A stretch of DNA of 5,291 nucleotides from Candidatus Hydrogenedentota bacterium (GTDB lineage: Bacteria; Hydrogenedentota; Hydrogenedentia; Hydrogenedentales; SLHB01): positions 1-5,291 of the forward strand of contig SKRY01000402.1 of the NCBI GenBank assembly GCA_007118235.1, read 5' to 3'. The translations under genes were made by a program, and so were the position numbers. How positions within the stretch are numbered: position 1 is the stretch's first letter; each line of letters starts with the position of its first letter. This document shows, piece after piece, positions 1-5,291 of this stretch. The notes under the pieces are model-generated. The model ran no database searches, was not told the DNA's origin, and saw nothing but the letters and a program-made list of their open reading frames with translations.

Positions 1-936
1 AAGGAAATTCCGAATGCCGAGGCTAGACCAGATGCCGCCCTGTTCAAGCTTATGCATCTCCTGCCTCAGCTTTCCCGAAGTGGGAGCTTCAATCAGCGCC
101 TTCAATACGGAAACAGCGAAAGGCACGTAGGTGACTACGATTTCCGCCGCCAACAGCTTGATGAAGATGGCATAATAGGTATGCACGGCAAACAAGAGTT
201 GAGCCGGATCAGAGGTTTCCACGAGATAGTGCTGCGCAAGTTTGTTGAGCTTGGCGTTGTGCCCATGGATGTCATACCCGCAGACTTCGCCGAATAGTAT
301 CTCCCATTGCCGGAAGAAAGTCTGTGCCTTGCTGCTGTCCGTCTTGCAAATGAGCTGGTGAATGCGGCGGACGCCCTTCTGCGCGGTGTCGCTCTCCGCC
401 CCGAAATGAAGGCTGAGGTTATCAGGCGTGAAGGATATGCCGCGGGCGCCCAAGGAGACGATAGCGCGCAGGAGCCGCTCGACGGTGTGCCGGGTAACGG
501 GCTGGGGATCTTCCACGTCGAGCGTCTTGCCCCGCATGCGGACAAAAAGGAGCGTTTCCCCGTCGCATCCCACCCCAAGGATACGCTCCCGCCCCACGCC
601 CTCCTCGGTCTCCAAGTCATGAAAACGCTTCTGGATTTGCTCCGCAACAGTTCGTATGCCCGGCGAGTCTTTCTTCAGGCCAAGCCGCCCCGTTCCGCCG
701 GGATGTTTGTATTCGATGACCACACCGCCGTACTTGGAGTCAATCCGGCCGCCCGCCACGCCGTATTCGTGGCGGCCCCTAACCTCCAGCTTGGCTTCCT
801 TGATGAAGGCATCGATGAGTTTGTTGATCTCATGGCGGATGTCTTCCTCGGATTCGGCCCACCCAACGGCCGTCTTCATCTCGGCGGCCATGGCCCGTGC
901 ATTCCTTTTGATTAGTGCTTCAAGGTCTTGACTCAT
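1..936 (-). CDS. N-terminal 312 residues of a large PD-(D/E)xK nuclease protein, probable type IIG restriction-modification enzyme (partial, runs off the left edge)
   Basis: Reading leftward from the ATG at 936-934, the frame stays open for 312 codons to the window edge, so the C-terminus is missing. After an N-terminal helix (about residues 25-50) comes a nuclease-like core, GRIDSKYGGVVIEYK, with D66, E75 and K77 spaced as in PD-(D/E)xK enzymes; Q101 follows in a helix. Residues 117-135 look like further core strands. Residues 225-268 (around LLFAVHTYYAIFIKLLAAE) resemble the helical segment that precedes the N6-adenine methylase domain in large Eco57I-like type IIG enzymes. That family normally exceeds 900 residues, cleaves DNA and methylates it in one chain. 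No methylase motif lies inside the window, so the full identity is inferred. The start is well fixed: an in-frame TGA lies about 17 codons upstream with no ATG, GTG or TTG between. No good Shine-Dalgarno precedes it; translation probably depends on the overlapping 48-codon gene. A stand-alone nuclease or another DNA-defence protein remains possible. Confidence 0.6.
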   Translation of the reverse strand, partial: MSQDLEALIKRNARAMAAEMKTAVGWAESEEDIRHEINKLIDAFIKEAKLEVRGRHEYGVAGGRIDSKYGGVVIEYKHPGGTGRLGLKKDSPGIRTVAEQIQKRFHDLETEEGVGRERILGVGCDGETLLFVRMRGKTLDVEDPQPVTRHTVERLLRAIVSLGARGISFTPDNLSLHFGAESDTAQKGVRRIHQLICKTDSSKAQTFFRQWEILFGEVCGYDIHGHNAKLNKLAQHYLVETSDPAQLLFAVHTYYAIFIKLLAAEIVVTYVPFAVSVLKALIEAPTSGKLRQEMHKLEQGGIWSSLGIRNFL

Positions 937-1079
937 TCGACGCGCTCTTTCATCCTTATTGGGGCAGCCCCTTGCCTCTGTCCGTGCTCAATGCGATGTA
1001 TCCTACCGTTCACGCCAGCCTCACGCAACAGCTCTTCGTAGCGGCACTGTCCCGGCCTGTCCCGCGCCTCTTGGGACAT
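933..1079 (-). CDS. 48-residue hypothetical protein, translationally coupled to the downstream nuclease gene
   Basis: This short gene starts at the ATG at 1079-1077 and ends at the TGA at 935-933. The TGA overlaps the nuclease start in an ATGA, the classic arrangement for translational coupling. A near-perfect ribosome binding site, AAGGAGG, sits 5 bases before the start, and an in-frame TAG upstream rules out a longer form from an earlier start. The product begins MSQEARDRPGQCRYEELLRE and ends in a basic stretch, PIRMKERVE. It contains many Arg and Glu residues, one Cys (residue 12), and has no signal peptide or membrane segment. A short amphipathic helix around residues 13-21 is plausible. 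I recognise no family; it shows no helix-turn-helix of the kind found in restriction controller (C) proteins. It may be a small partner or regulator of the nuclease, or a leader peptide that sets its translation rate. The evidence that it is translated is good; its role is unknown. Confidence 0.62.
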   Translation of the reverse strand: MSQEARDRPGQCRYEELLREAGVNGRIHRIEHGQRQGAAPIRMKERVE

Positions 1080-1084
1080 TCGAG

Positions 1085-1091
1085 CCTCCTT
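1085..1091 (-). promoter_or_regulatory. Strong Shine-Dalgarno for the 48-codon gene
   Basis: On the minus strand this reads AAGGAGG, a full match to the anti-SD core, with a 5-base spacer to the ATG at 1079. It is the main reason to accept the small ORF as a gene. It is also the only strong ribosome entry site in front of the nuclease gene. Confidence 0.75.
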
Positions 1092-1263
1092 GTCCTCGCG
1101 CCCGATGGAATAGACCTAATTCCCCTTCTGTTTTCTAGCGAGTATGCCATGGCGTAGCTTTATGGCTGAATGTCACTACATGGATACATCGCTAAACTAT
1201 GTTGAATATTCCATTGGGTTGATGGAACTTGAATTGCAACGATCCTAGGGCAAGAATTATGCT

Positions 1264-1268
1264 GGAGG
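1264..1268 (+). promoter_or_regulatory. Shine-Dalgarno for the C25 peptidase gene
   Basis: GGAGG lies 7 bases before the ATG at 1276. It supports that start, which also places a complete lipoprotein signal peptide at the N-terminus. Confidence 0.7.
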
Positions 1269-1275
1269 TTTTACC

Positions 1276-4143
1276 ATGCCTAACAAAGTGAAGCACTGGA
1301 CAGGAATAACGCTGTGTGTACTCACCGCCCTCGCGCTTGCCGCGTGTCCCCGCCCCCCCGAGGTCGAGGTGGAGATCACGCCGCCTTCGTCAACGGTGCA
1401 CGTTGGTGACGTGTTTCAATTTGAGGCGTCGTCCACAAGCGAGCAAGACGAAATCAACTGGAGTTCCGGCGACCCAAGCGTCGCCGTGGTGGACGGCGAT
1501 GGCCTCGTGACGGGCGAGAGTCCCGGCGAAACGGCCATCGTGGCGGAGGGTTCGCCCAGTGGCGCCACCGCTGAGGCCGTGTTGACGGTGCTGCCCGAGA
1601 TCGAGGCGGACGTCCGGGATTACTTCGATGGAGCGAAGTCCCACTTGGAGACAGTTCCCGGTGACGTGCTTGATGAGGAGCGCCGTCACATGATGGAAGG
1701 GCTCCTGGACGAGGCCAGGCGGACCTTCGCCGTGGAAGGGCCGTGTCCGGCGGCGGCATTGCTCGAACTCTACGCCCTCGAGGCCGCGGACGTGCGAAGC
1801 GAGCAGGCGGCCGAGGCGGACTGGAACCTTGAGCCCGGCGCCCCCCTGGGGCACGCCGAGATGCTTCAGGCCCGGGGGCTCCAGTTGCAACATCGCGTCC
1901 TCGCCGCGCGGCCCGGCGAACCCTGCGACGAGTTTCCCGGCGTCGAGCGGCCCTCGGAAACCACGGCCGCCGAGGCCAATCTGGAAGGAGTCGAGGGCGC
2001 GGTCCACCTAGGCCGGCCTCAGTTCTGGCCGGTGATCGTGGAGAACGAGGCCGGCGAGGAGGAGGTCTTCACCGAGTTTCAATTTCCCGACGTGGAAGCG
2101 CAAGGCGGCGAACCCGGCGCGCCTGGCATCCCGGCCGTGCGCGAGCTAGTCGCCGTGCCCCCGGGCGCCTCGGTGCAGGCCGCGGCGGCTCCCCGCACCG
2201 CGATGGAAGTGGAACTCAACTTGTATCCCATCCAGGAGCAGCCCTGGGACCAAGCGCCCAGCTTCGACCTGGAGGAGGAGCCGCCGCTGGAGTTCTTCGG
2301 CGACCGGCCCTTCACCCGAAACCGTGAACTCCACGAGACGGATGCGTTCCTTCCCAGCGACGTCATCGAGGTGACCCCCATGGGACGCTACCGGGACATG
2401 GACCTGATCCAAGTGGAGATGCACGGCGCCCAATACAATCCCGTTAGCGGCGCGCTGCGCGTCTTCGACGAAATCCAATACGAAATCGAATTCTCCGGCG
2501 GAGAGGAAGGCTTCACCACCCAGTCCGCCTTCACCAACTTCGAGCGCCTCGATTTGTACGTGGGTTCCCTGCTGAATTGGGAAGCGGTCCTTGAGACGCC
2601 GCCCATCCTGTTCGAACCCGGGATCATCGGCGCGGAATACCTCATCGTGACCCATCCCGATTTCGCGAACGCCGCCCACGATCTGGCGGACTGGAAACGG
2701 GAAAAGGGCGTCACCACCGCCGTCTTTCAAGGCGGGCTCGACTCCGGCGTCGAGGGCCGGGAAACCAACGAGGAAGTGAACACGTTCATCGAGGATTTCT
2801 ATGAGTCCTCGTTGATTAGGCCGTCCTACGTCCTCCTCCTGGGCGACTCGGACTTCATCGAACCCTTCGAGCGCGACGGGATCTACAGCGGCGACAATCC
2901 CATCGGCACGGACTGGCCCTATGCGGTCCTTTCCGGAGACGGCGGAACCGAACCCTTGGTTCCCTCCTTGGCCGTGGGCCGCATGCCCGTGCGGACCGCG
3001 CAACAAGCCCAGGCCGTCGTGGACAAGGTCATCCTGTACGAATCAAGCCCGCCGCCGGCCATGACCAACGCAAGCTTCTATCAGAACATGACCATGGCCG
3101 CGCAATTCCAGTGTTGCCGCACCGGCGCCGCGCAGCCAGGCACGGCGCAGCGCACCTTCGCCGAGGTGGCGGAATTCGTGCGGGACGCCATGCTGGATGA
3201 AGGCTACGACGCCGAACGCATCTACTTGCGGACCATCGACGGCGCATACCAAGACGACCCCACGCCCCGGTATTACTACGACGGCGCGCCCCTGCCCAGC
3301 AGCATCGGCCCAGACAGCGGTTTTGCCTGGGATGGAACACGGCAAGACGTCATCGACGCCTTCAACGACGGCCGCTTCCTCATCCTGCACCGGGATCACG
3401 GCTGGCGCCACGGCTGGGGCAGCCCGCCCTTGCACACCAACAACGTGGTGAACGACCTCGAAAATGGCCCGCTGCTGCCCGTGGTCTTCAGCATCAACTG
3501 CACCACGGGACTGTTCGACAACGAGTTCATCGTGGGCGGCGGCGGCTCCACCCCGACTGGCGAGTACTTCGCCGAGGCGCTGCTTCGCAAGGAGGATGGC
3601 GGAGCCGTGGGCGTCATCGGCGCAACTCGTCTCAGCCCAAGCTGGCCCAACTCCGTGTTCACCCGCGGCCTGTTCGACGCCATCTGGCCGGATACGCTGC
3701 CCGGCTTCGGCTCCGGCGAGTCCCACCGCCGGATCGGCGATGTCCTCAACCACGGCAAGCTCTACACCGCCACGGAATACTCAGGCGGGACCCTCGAGAC
3801 CATGAACTACCTCTATCATGTGCTGGGCGATCCCACCCTGGAGATTTGGACAGGACCGCCCTTCTCGTTAAGCATTCCCCAGTTCGAGGAGTTGGTGCTG
3901 GATAGAGACCGCCTGTCCTTCCTGTACGACGACGCGCCGTCAGGGACGGAGGTTACGGTGTACCAGCTCATTGAGGACGAGGTCATCCCGATCGGACGGG
4001 GGCGTGTTGACCAAGAGGGCATCGTAAACGTGCCGTATGAAACCACCCCCGACCCCGGCTTCGACTTGCAGGTGGGCGTATCGGCTCGTGATGCTGTCAG
4101 CGCCAGCGCGGTCATCGAGATAGACGCACTCGAACCGCGCTAA
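1276..4143 (+). CDS. C25 (gingipain-like) cysteine peptidase lipoprotein with N-terminal Big2 Ig-like domain
   Basis: Complete 955-residue gene. Residues 1-24 form a lipoprotein signal with a charged start, a hydrophobic stretch and lipobox LALAAC, so Cys24 should be lipidated and the protein anchored in the envelope. Residues 31-108 match a Big2 bacterial Ig-like domain (NWSSGDPSVAVVDGDGLVTG signature). Residues 110-235 are mostly helical with Cys157 and Cys217 and are not assignable. Residues about 262-410 resemble the C25 propeptide, including AVPPGASV and the LRVFDEIQYEIEF strand pattern. Residues about 450-860 are the peptidase: EYLIVTHPDF, VLLLGDSDFIEP, LAVGRMPVRT, then HRDHGWRHGWG and SINCTTG. 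By comparison with gingipains, His708 and Cys742 form the catalytic dyad; their separation of 34 is close to that in RgpB. GGAVGVIGATRLS and NYLYHVLGDPTLEIW close the domain. Residues 862-951 form a small beta-rich tail; I see no type IX secretion C-terminal signal. The mature chain is strongly acidic and nearly free of lysine. The cleavage specificity is unknown. Confidence 0.9.
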   Translation: MPNKVKHWTGITLCVLTALALAACPRPPEVEVEITPPSSTVHVGDVFQFEASSTSEQDEINWSSGDPSVAVVDGDGLVTGESPGETAIVAEGSPSGATAEAVLTVLPEIEADVRDYFDGAKSHLETVPGDVLDEERRHMMEGLLDEARRTFAVEGPCPAAALLELYALEAADVRSEQAAEADWNLEPGAPLGHAEMLQARGLQLQHRVLAARPGEPCDEFPGVERPSETTAAEANLEGVEGAVHLGRPQFWPVIVENEAGEEEVFTEFQFPDVEAQGGEPGAPGIPAVRELVAVPPGASVQAAAAPRTAMEVELNLYPIQEQPWDQAPSFDLEEEPPLEFFGDRPFTRNRELHETDAFLPSDVIEVTPMGRYRDMDLIQVEMHGAQYNPVSGALRVFDEIQYEIEFSGGEEGFTTQSAFTNFERLDLYVGSLLNWEAVLETPPILFEPGIIGAEYLIVTHPDFANAAHDLADWKREKGVTTAVFQGGLDSGVEGRETNEEVNTFIEDFYESSLIRPSYVLLLGDSDFIEPFERDGIYSGDNPIGTDWPYAVLSGDGGTEPLVPSLAVGRMPVRTAQQAQAVVDKVILYESSPPPAMTNASFYQNMTMAAQFQCCRTGAAQPGTAQRTFAEVAEFVRDAMLDEGYDAERIYLRTIDGAYQDDPTPRYYYDGAPLPSSIGPDSGFAWDGTRQDVIDAFNDGRFLILHRDHGWRHGWGSPPLHTNNVVNDLENGPLLPVVFSINCTTGLFDNEFIVGGGGSTPTGEYFAEALLRKEDGGAVGVIGATRLSPSWPNSVFTRGLFDAIWPDTLPGFGSGESHRRIGDVLNHGKLYTATEYSGGTLETMNYLYHVLGDPTLEIWTGPPFSLSIPQFEELVLDRDRLSFLYDDAPSGTEVTVYQLIEDEVIPIGRGRVDQEGIVNVPYETTPDPGFDLQVGVSARDAVSASAVIEIDALEPR

Positions 4144-4160
4144 CCCGCGAAGAACCCAAC

Positions 4161-4194
4161 GCCCTCCGCCGGCGCCTTGGCCCCGGCGGAGGGC
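4161..4194 (+). terminator. GC-rich hairpin after the peptidase gene, probable terminator without a U-tract
   Basis: GCCCTCCGCCGG (4161-4172) and CCGGCGGAGGGC (4183-4194) form a perfect 12-bp stem with a 10-base loop, 17 bases after the TAA. The position and strength suit transcription termination or 3'-end protection. No run of T follows, so it is not a textbook intrinsic terminator; U-poor hairpins of this kind do occur at gene ends in GC-rich genomes. Confidence 0.6.
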
Positions 4195-4235
4195 GCCGCA
4201 CCCGCTGCAACCACACGCTTCCTCCACGCCGCCGT

Positions 4236-4273
4236 TACACATCCGGGTTCGAGTCCCACCCCCCGCATCCCAA
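4236..4273 (+). other. tRNA 3'-end-like fragment (T-arm and acceptor remnant)
   Basis: GGGTTCGAGTCCC (4245-4257) is a canonical T-arm core: a TTCGAGT loop with a GGG/CCC stem. It is followed by a C-rich stretch and CCGCATCCCA, which resembles an acceptor 3' strand ending near CCA. The two outer T-stem pairs are mismatched (C-C and C-A). The upstream 40-60 bases offer no D-arm, no anticodon arm and no 5' acceptor strand to pair with CCCCGC. It is therefore not a working tRNA. It could be the residue of a tRNA gene broken by recombination, an old integration-site copy, or a chance match. Confidence 0.35.
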
Positions 4274-4353
4274 GATACCAGTGACTCCCCACCACCCGTC
4301 TCCGAGGCCAAGCCCCGGTCTATCTGGCGCGCCACTGCATCATGTCTGTCCAA

Positions 4354-4377
4354 GGCGCCTTCGTCGCGGAAGGCGTT
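4354..4377 (+). other. Hairpin in the intergenic gap
   Basis: GGCGCCTTC (4354-4362) pairs with GAAGGCGTT (4369-4377) across a 6-base loop, 9 pairs of which the two basal ones are G-U. The moderately T-rich GTTGTTAC follows it. It also overlaps a perfect 10-bp palindrome, AAGGCGCCTT (4352-4361). It could be a second, weaker terminator for the peptidase transcript, or a binding site just upstream of the promoter that may drive the Tat gene. Confidence 0.35.
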
Positions 4378-4385
4378 GTTGTTAC

Positions 4386-4415
4386 TTGGAAGGGGAGATA
4401 GCCTTGGAGTAGAAT
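4386..4415 (+). promoter_or_regulatory. Candidate sigma70-type promoter for the Tat beta-propeller gene
   Basis: TTGGAA (4386-4391) and TAGAAT (4410-4415) are separated by 18 bases. The -10 box matches the consensus at 5 of 6 positions and the -35 box at 4 of 6. Transcription would begin near 4422 and leave an untranslated leader of about 113 bases. It lies downstream of both hairpins, which suggests that the gene is transcribed separately from the peptidase. The host's promoter consensus is unknown. Confidence 0.35.
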
Positions 4416-4520
4416 GCGAGCAGTTCAGAGCTATCTGTTCGAGCGAGTGCGTTTTCTGGGGGCATGAACGCAAGGCCGTCTTAGGCTCTACCAATGGCGG
4501 CGCCGTGCGCTTCAAACGGA

Positions 4521-4527
4521 GAGGGGG
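4521..4527 (+). promoter_or_regulatory. Shine-Dalgarno deciding the start of the Tat protein
   Basis: GAGGGGG lies 7 bases before the ATG at 4535. The alternative in-frame ATG at 4562 (Met10, directly before the twin-arginine motif) has no comparable site upstream, so the 4535 start is preferred. Confidence 0.6.
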
Positions 4528-4534
4528 ATACGTC

Positions 4535-5291
4535 ATGACTGCATCTAGTTCTTCGAATGAGATGAACCGGCGTCAGTTCATCGTTAGCGCCAGCGCGTTG
4601 ACGGCTTTAGTGATGGCCGGGCCAGACATCGCTCGTCCGGGGCAAACGGCCCACGCCCTGACTGAACCAGCGGCGCTTCCCCCGGACGAGCGTGAGCTTC
4701 GGGGCGGATTGGCGGTGTGGATCGGGAGCGAGGAACCGGCCCCGCAATGGGCACAGCGCCTTTTCGAGCTGCACGACCGGCACGGTGTGCTGGTGATGGG
4801 ACTCCATCCCTCGGCGGAGGCCGTGGCGGAGGCGCGGGAGCACTTGAAACAGCGTGGCGTTTACGGGGAAGTCTCGGTCGACCATCTGAACGAGGCCTCT
4901 TCGGCGGGCATTCCGTTGATTGACGAATCGGTCAATCTGCTGGTGGTGGAAGAAGGTTCGCCGTTCTCGAACGAAGAGATCGAACGCGTTCTGACGCCGT
5001 TGGGCGTGGCGGCGGTGAACAATGGCGGGGCCTGGGAAAGGATAGAGAAGCCGTGGCCAGAGGACATCGGCGAGTGGACGCACTATTTGGGAGACGACAC
5101 GAACAACGCGGTGGCGCGGGACAGCCGTGTTGCGCCGCCACGGCATTTGCAATGGCAGGCGGGCCCCCTGTGGAGCCGCCACCACGAGCATATGTCGAGC
5201 GTTTCCGCGACGGTGTCGGCCCGCGGCCGGCTATTCACGATATTGGACGAGGGGCCGCGCGAATCCCAATTGCTCCCGGCCGCGTGGAAGT
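4535..5291 (+). CDS. Tat-exported protein with degenerate SAM-methyltransferase-like domain and PQQ-like (BamB-like) beta-propeller (partial, runs off the right edge)
   Basis: 252 codons are present and the frame is open at the window edge. NRRQFIV (residues 11-17) followed by a hydrophobic stretch to about residue 29 is a twin-arginine signal, which implies export of a folded protein to the periplasm. Residues about 57-165 follow the layout of a class I SAM-dependent methyltransferase: GLHPSAEAVAEAREHL (motif II-like), VNLLVVEE (strand after motif III), then ERVLTPLGVAAV, like the usual RVLxPGG motif. Motif I is degraded: GGLAVWIGSEEP stands where a G-x-G-x-G-type loop is expected. Residues 172-252, including KPWPEDIGEWTHYLGDDTNN and PPRHLQWQAGPLWSRHHEHM, are the signature entry into the PQQ-like beta-propeller of a large protein family that I associate with Planctomycetota-type genomes. 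Full members are usually far longer, so most of the propeller is outside the window. The substrate is unknown; loss of motif I argues against methyl transfer. Confidence 0.78.
   Translation, partial: MTASSSSNEMNRRQFIVSASALTALVMAGPDIARPGQTAHALTEPAALPPDERELRGGLAVWIGSEEPAPQWAQRLFELHDRHGVLVMGLHPSAEAVAEAREHLKQRGVYGEVSVDHLNEASSAGIPLIDESVNLLVVEEGSPFSNEEIERVLTPLGVAAVNNGGAWERIEKPWPEDIGEWTHYLGDDTNNAVARDSRVAPPRHLQWQAGPLWSRHHEHMSSVSATVSARGRLFTILDEGPRESQLLPAAWK

Larger units (their letters stand above)
1080..1275. promoter_or_regulatory. Divergent intergenic region carrying promoters for both directions
   Basis: These 196 bases separate the minus-strand nuclease pair from the plus-strand peptidase, so promoters in both directions should lie here. 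The middle (about 1155-1260) is clearly more AT-rich than the flanking genes. I could not find a convincing -35/-10 pair. The best plus-strand candidate is ATGTCA (1170-1175), 17 bases, then TAAACT (1193-1198), matching the consensus at 4 of 6 positions in each box. Two short dyads stand out: TATGCCATGGCGTA (1143-1156, 12 of 14 symmetric) and GAATATTC (1204-1211, perfect). Either could be an operator or chance. Confidence 0.4.

Noticed and set aside
52..297. Plus-strand 81-codon ORF at the left edge
   Set aside because: It is antisense to the continuous nuclease frame, with no ribosome site and no recognisable domain.
135..647. Minus-strand 170-codon ORF inside the nuclease gene
   Set aside because: It lies in another frame of the nuclease gene. 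Its product is dominated by Ser, Arg and Pro, typical of an out-of-frame reading of GC-rich coding DNA.
307..915. Plus-strand 202-codon ORF opposite the nuclease gene
   Set aside because: It is antisense to the minus-strand frame that shows a nuclease motif, a fixed start and a coupled upstream gene. Its own translation has no recognisable domain.
2146..3006. Minus-strand 286-codon ORF antisense to the peptidase
   Set aside because: Long antisense ORFs are expected opposite GC-rich genes. The plus strand here encodes a clearly recognisable C25 propeptide and peptidase.
3043..3753. Minus-strand 236-codon ORF antisense to the catalytic domain
   Set aside because: It mirrors the catalytic region of the peptidase, with composition dominated by Ala, Val and Gly and no domain of its own.
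4198..4273. Complete tRNA gene
   Set aside because: Only the T-arm core and a possible 3' acceptor strand can be drawn. There is no pairing 5' strand, D-arm or anticodon stem.
4341..4400. 19-codon ORF (MSVQGAFVAEGVVVTWKGR) in the gap
   Set aside because: No Shine-Dalgarno precedes it, it coincides with the second hairpin, and its length is well within chance.
3940..4536. Minus-strand 198-codon ORF covering the peptidase end and the gap
   Set aside because: Its N-terminal half crosses both hairpins and reads a GGGTRTR phrase, the well-known false peptide obtained by translating a tRNA T-arm in antisense. There is no credible ribosome site.
4607..5191. Minus-strand 194-codon ORF opposite the Tat gene
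   Set aside because: It is antisense to a plus-strand frame with a Tat signal and a recognisable beta-propeller entry sequence.
1..5291. CRISPR array, insertion sequence or long direct repeats
   Set aside because: I read through for regularly spaced repeats, terminal inverted repeats and transposase motifs and found none.

Overview
The window looks like chromosomal DNA of an uncultured-type, moderately high-GC bacterium. The right-hand gene belongs to a Tat-exported, beta-propeller family that I associate with Planctomycetota, Hydrogenedentota and similar lineages. The central gene is a large lipoprotein peptidase of the gingipain (C25) clan. These point to a PVC-like or Hydrogenedentota-like host, but this is inferred from family resemblance and no marker gene is present to fix the taxon.

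Layout, left to right. (1) Positions 1-936, minus strand: the first 312 residues of a large protein whose end lies outside the window. It carries a recognisable PD-(D/E)xK nuclease core and then a helical segment of the kind found before the methylase domain of large type IIG (Eco57I-like) restriction-modification enzymes. (2) Positions 933-1079, minus strand: a 48-codon gene with an excellent Shine-Dalgarno sequence, whose stop overlaps the start of the nuclease gene in an ATGA, so the two are probably translationally coupled. (3) Positions 1080-1275: a divergent intergenic region. (4) Positions 1276-4143, plus strand: a complete 955-residue lipoprotein with a Big2-type Ig-like domain, an unassigned helical segment, a C25-type propeptide, and a C25 peptidase domain with an apparent His708/Cys742 dyad. 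(5) Positions 4144-4534: a 391-base gap with a strong GC hairpin just after the peptidase, a fragment resembling the 3' end of a tRNA, a second hairpin and a plausible sigma70-type promoter. (6) Positions 4535-5291, plus strand: the first 252 residues of a Tat-exported protein combining a degenerate SAM-methyltransferase-like domain with the start of a PQQ-like (BamB-like) beta-propeller.

The genes do not form one obvious pathway. The two plus-strand genes both encode cell-envelope or periplasmic proteins, but a hairpin and a long gap separate them, so they are probably transcribed independently. The minus-strand pair looks like the start of a restriction or defence operon. Its lysine content (20 of 312 residues) differs sharply from that of its neighbours (8 of 955 and 3 of 252), consistent with a different origin. 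I do not see a clearly new system. The best leads are the small coupled gene ahead of the nuclease, the degraded methyltransferase motif in the Tat protein, and the tRNA-like fragment.
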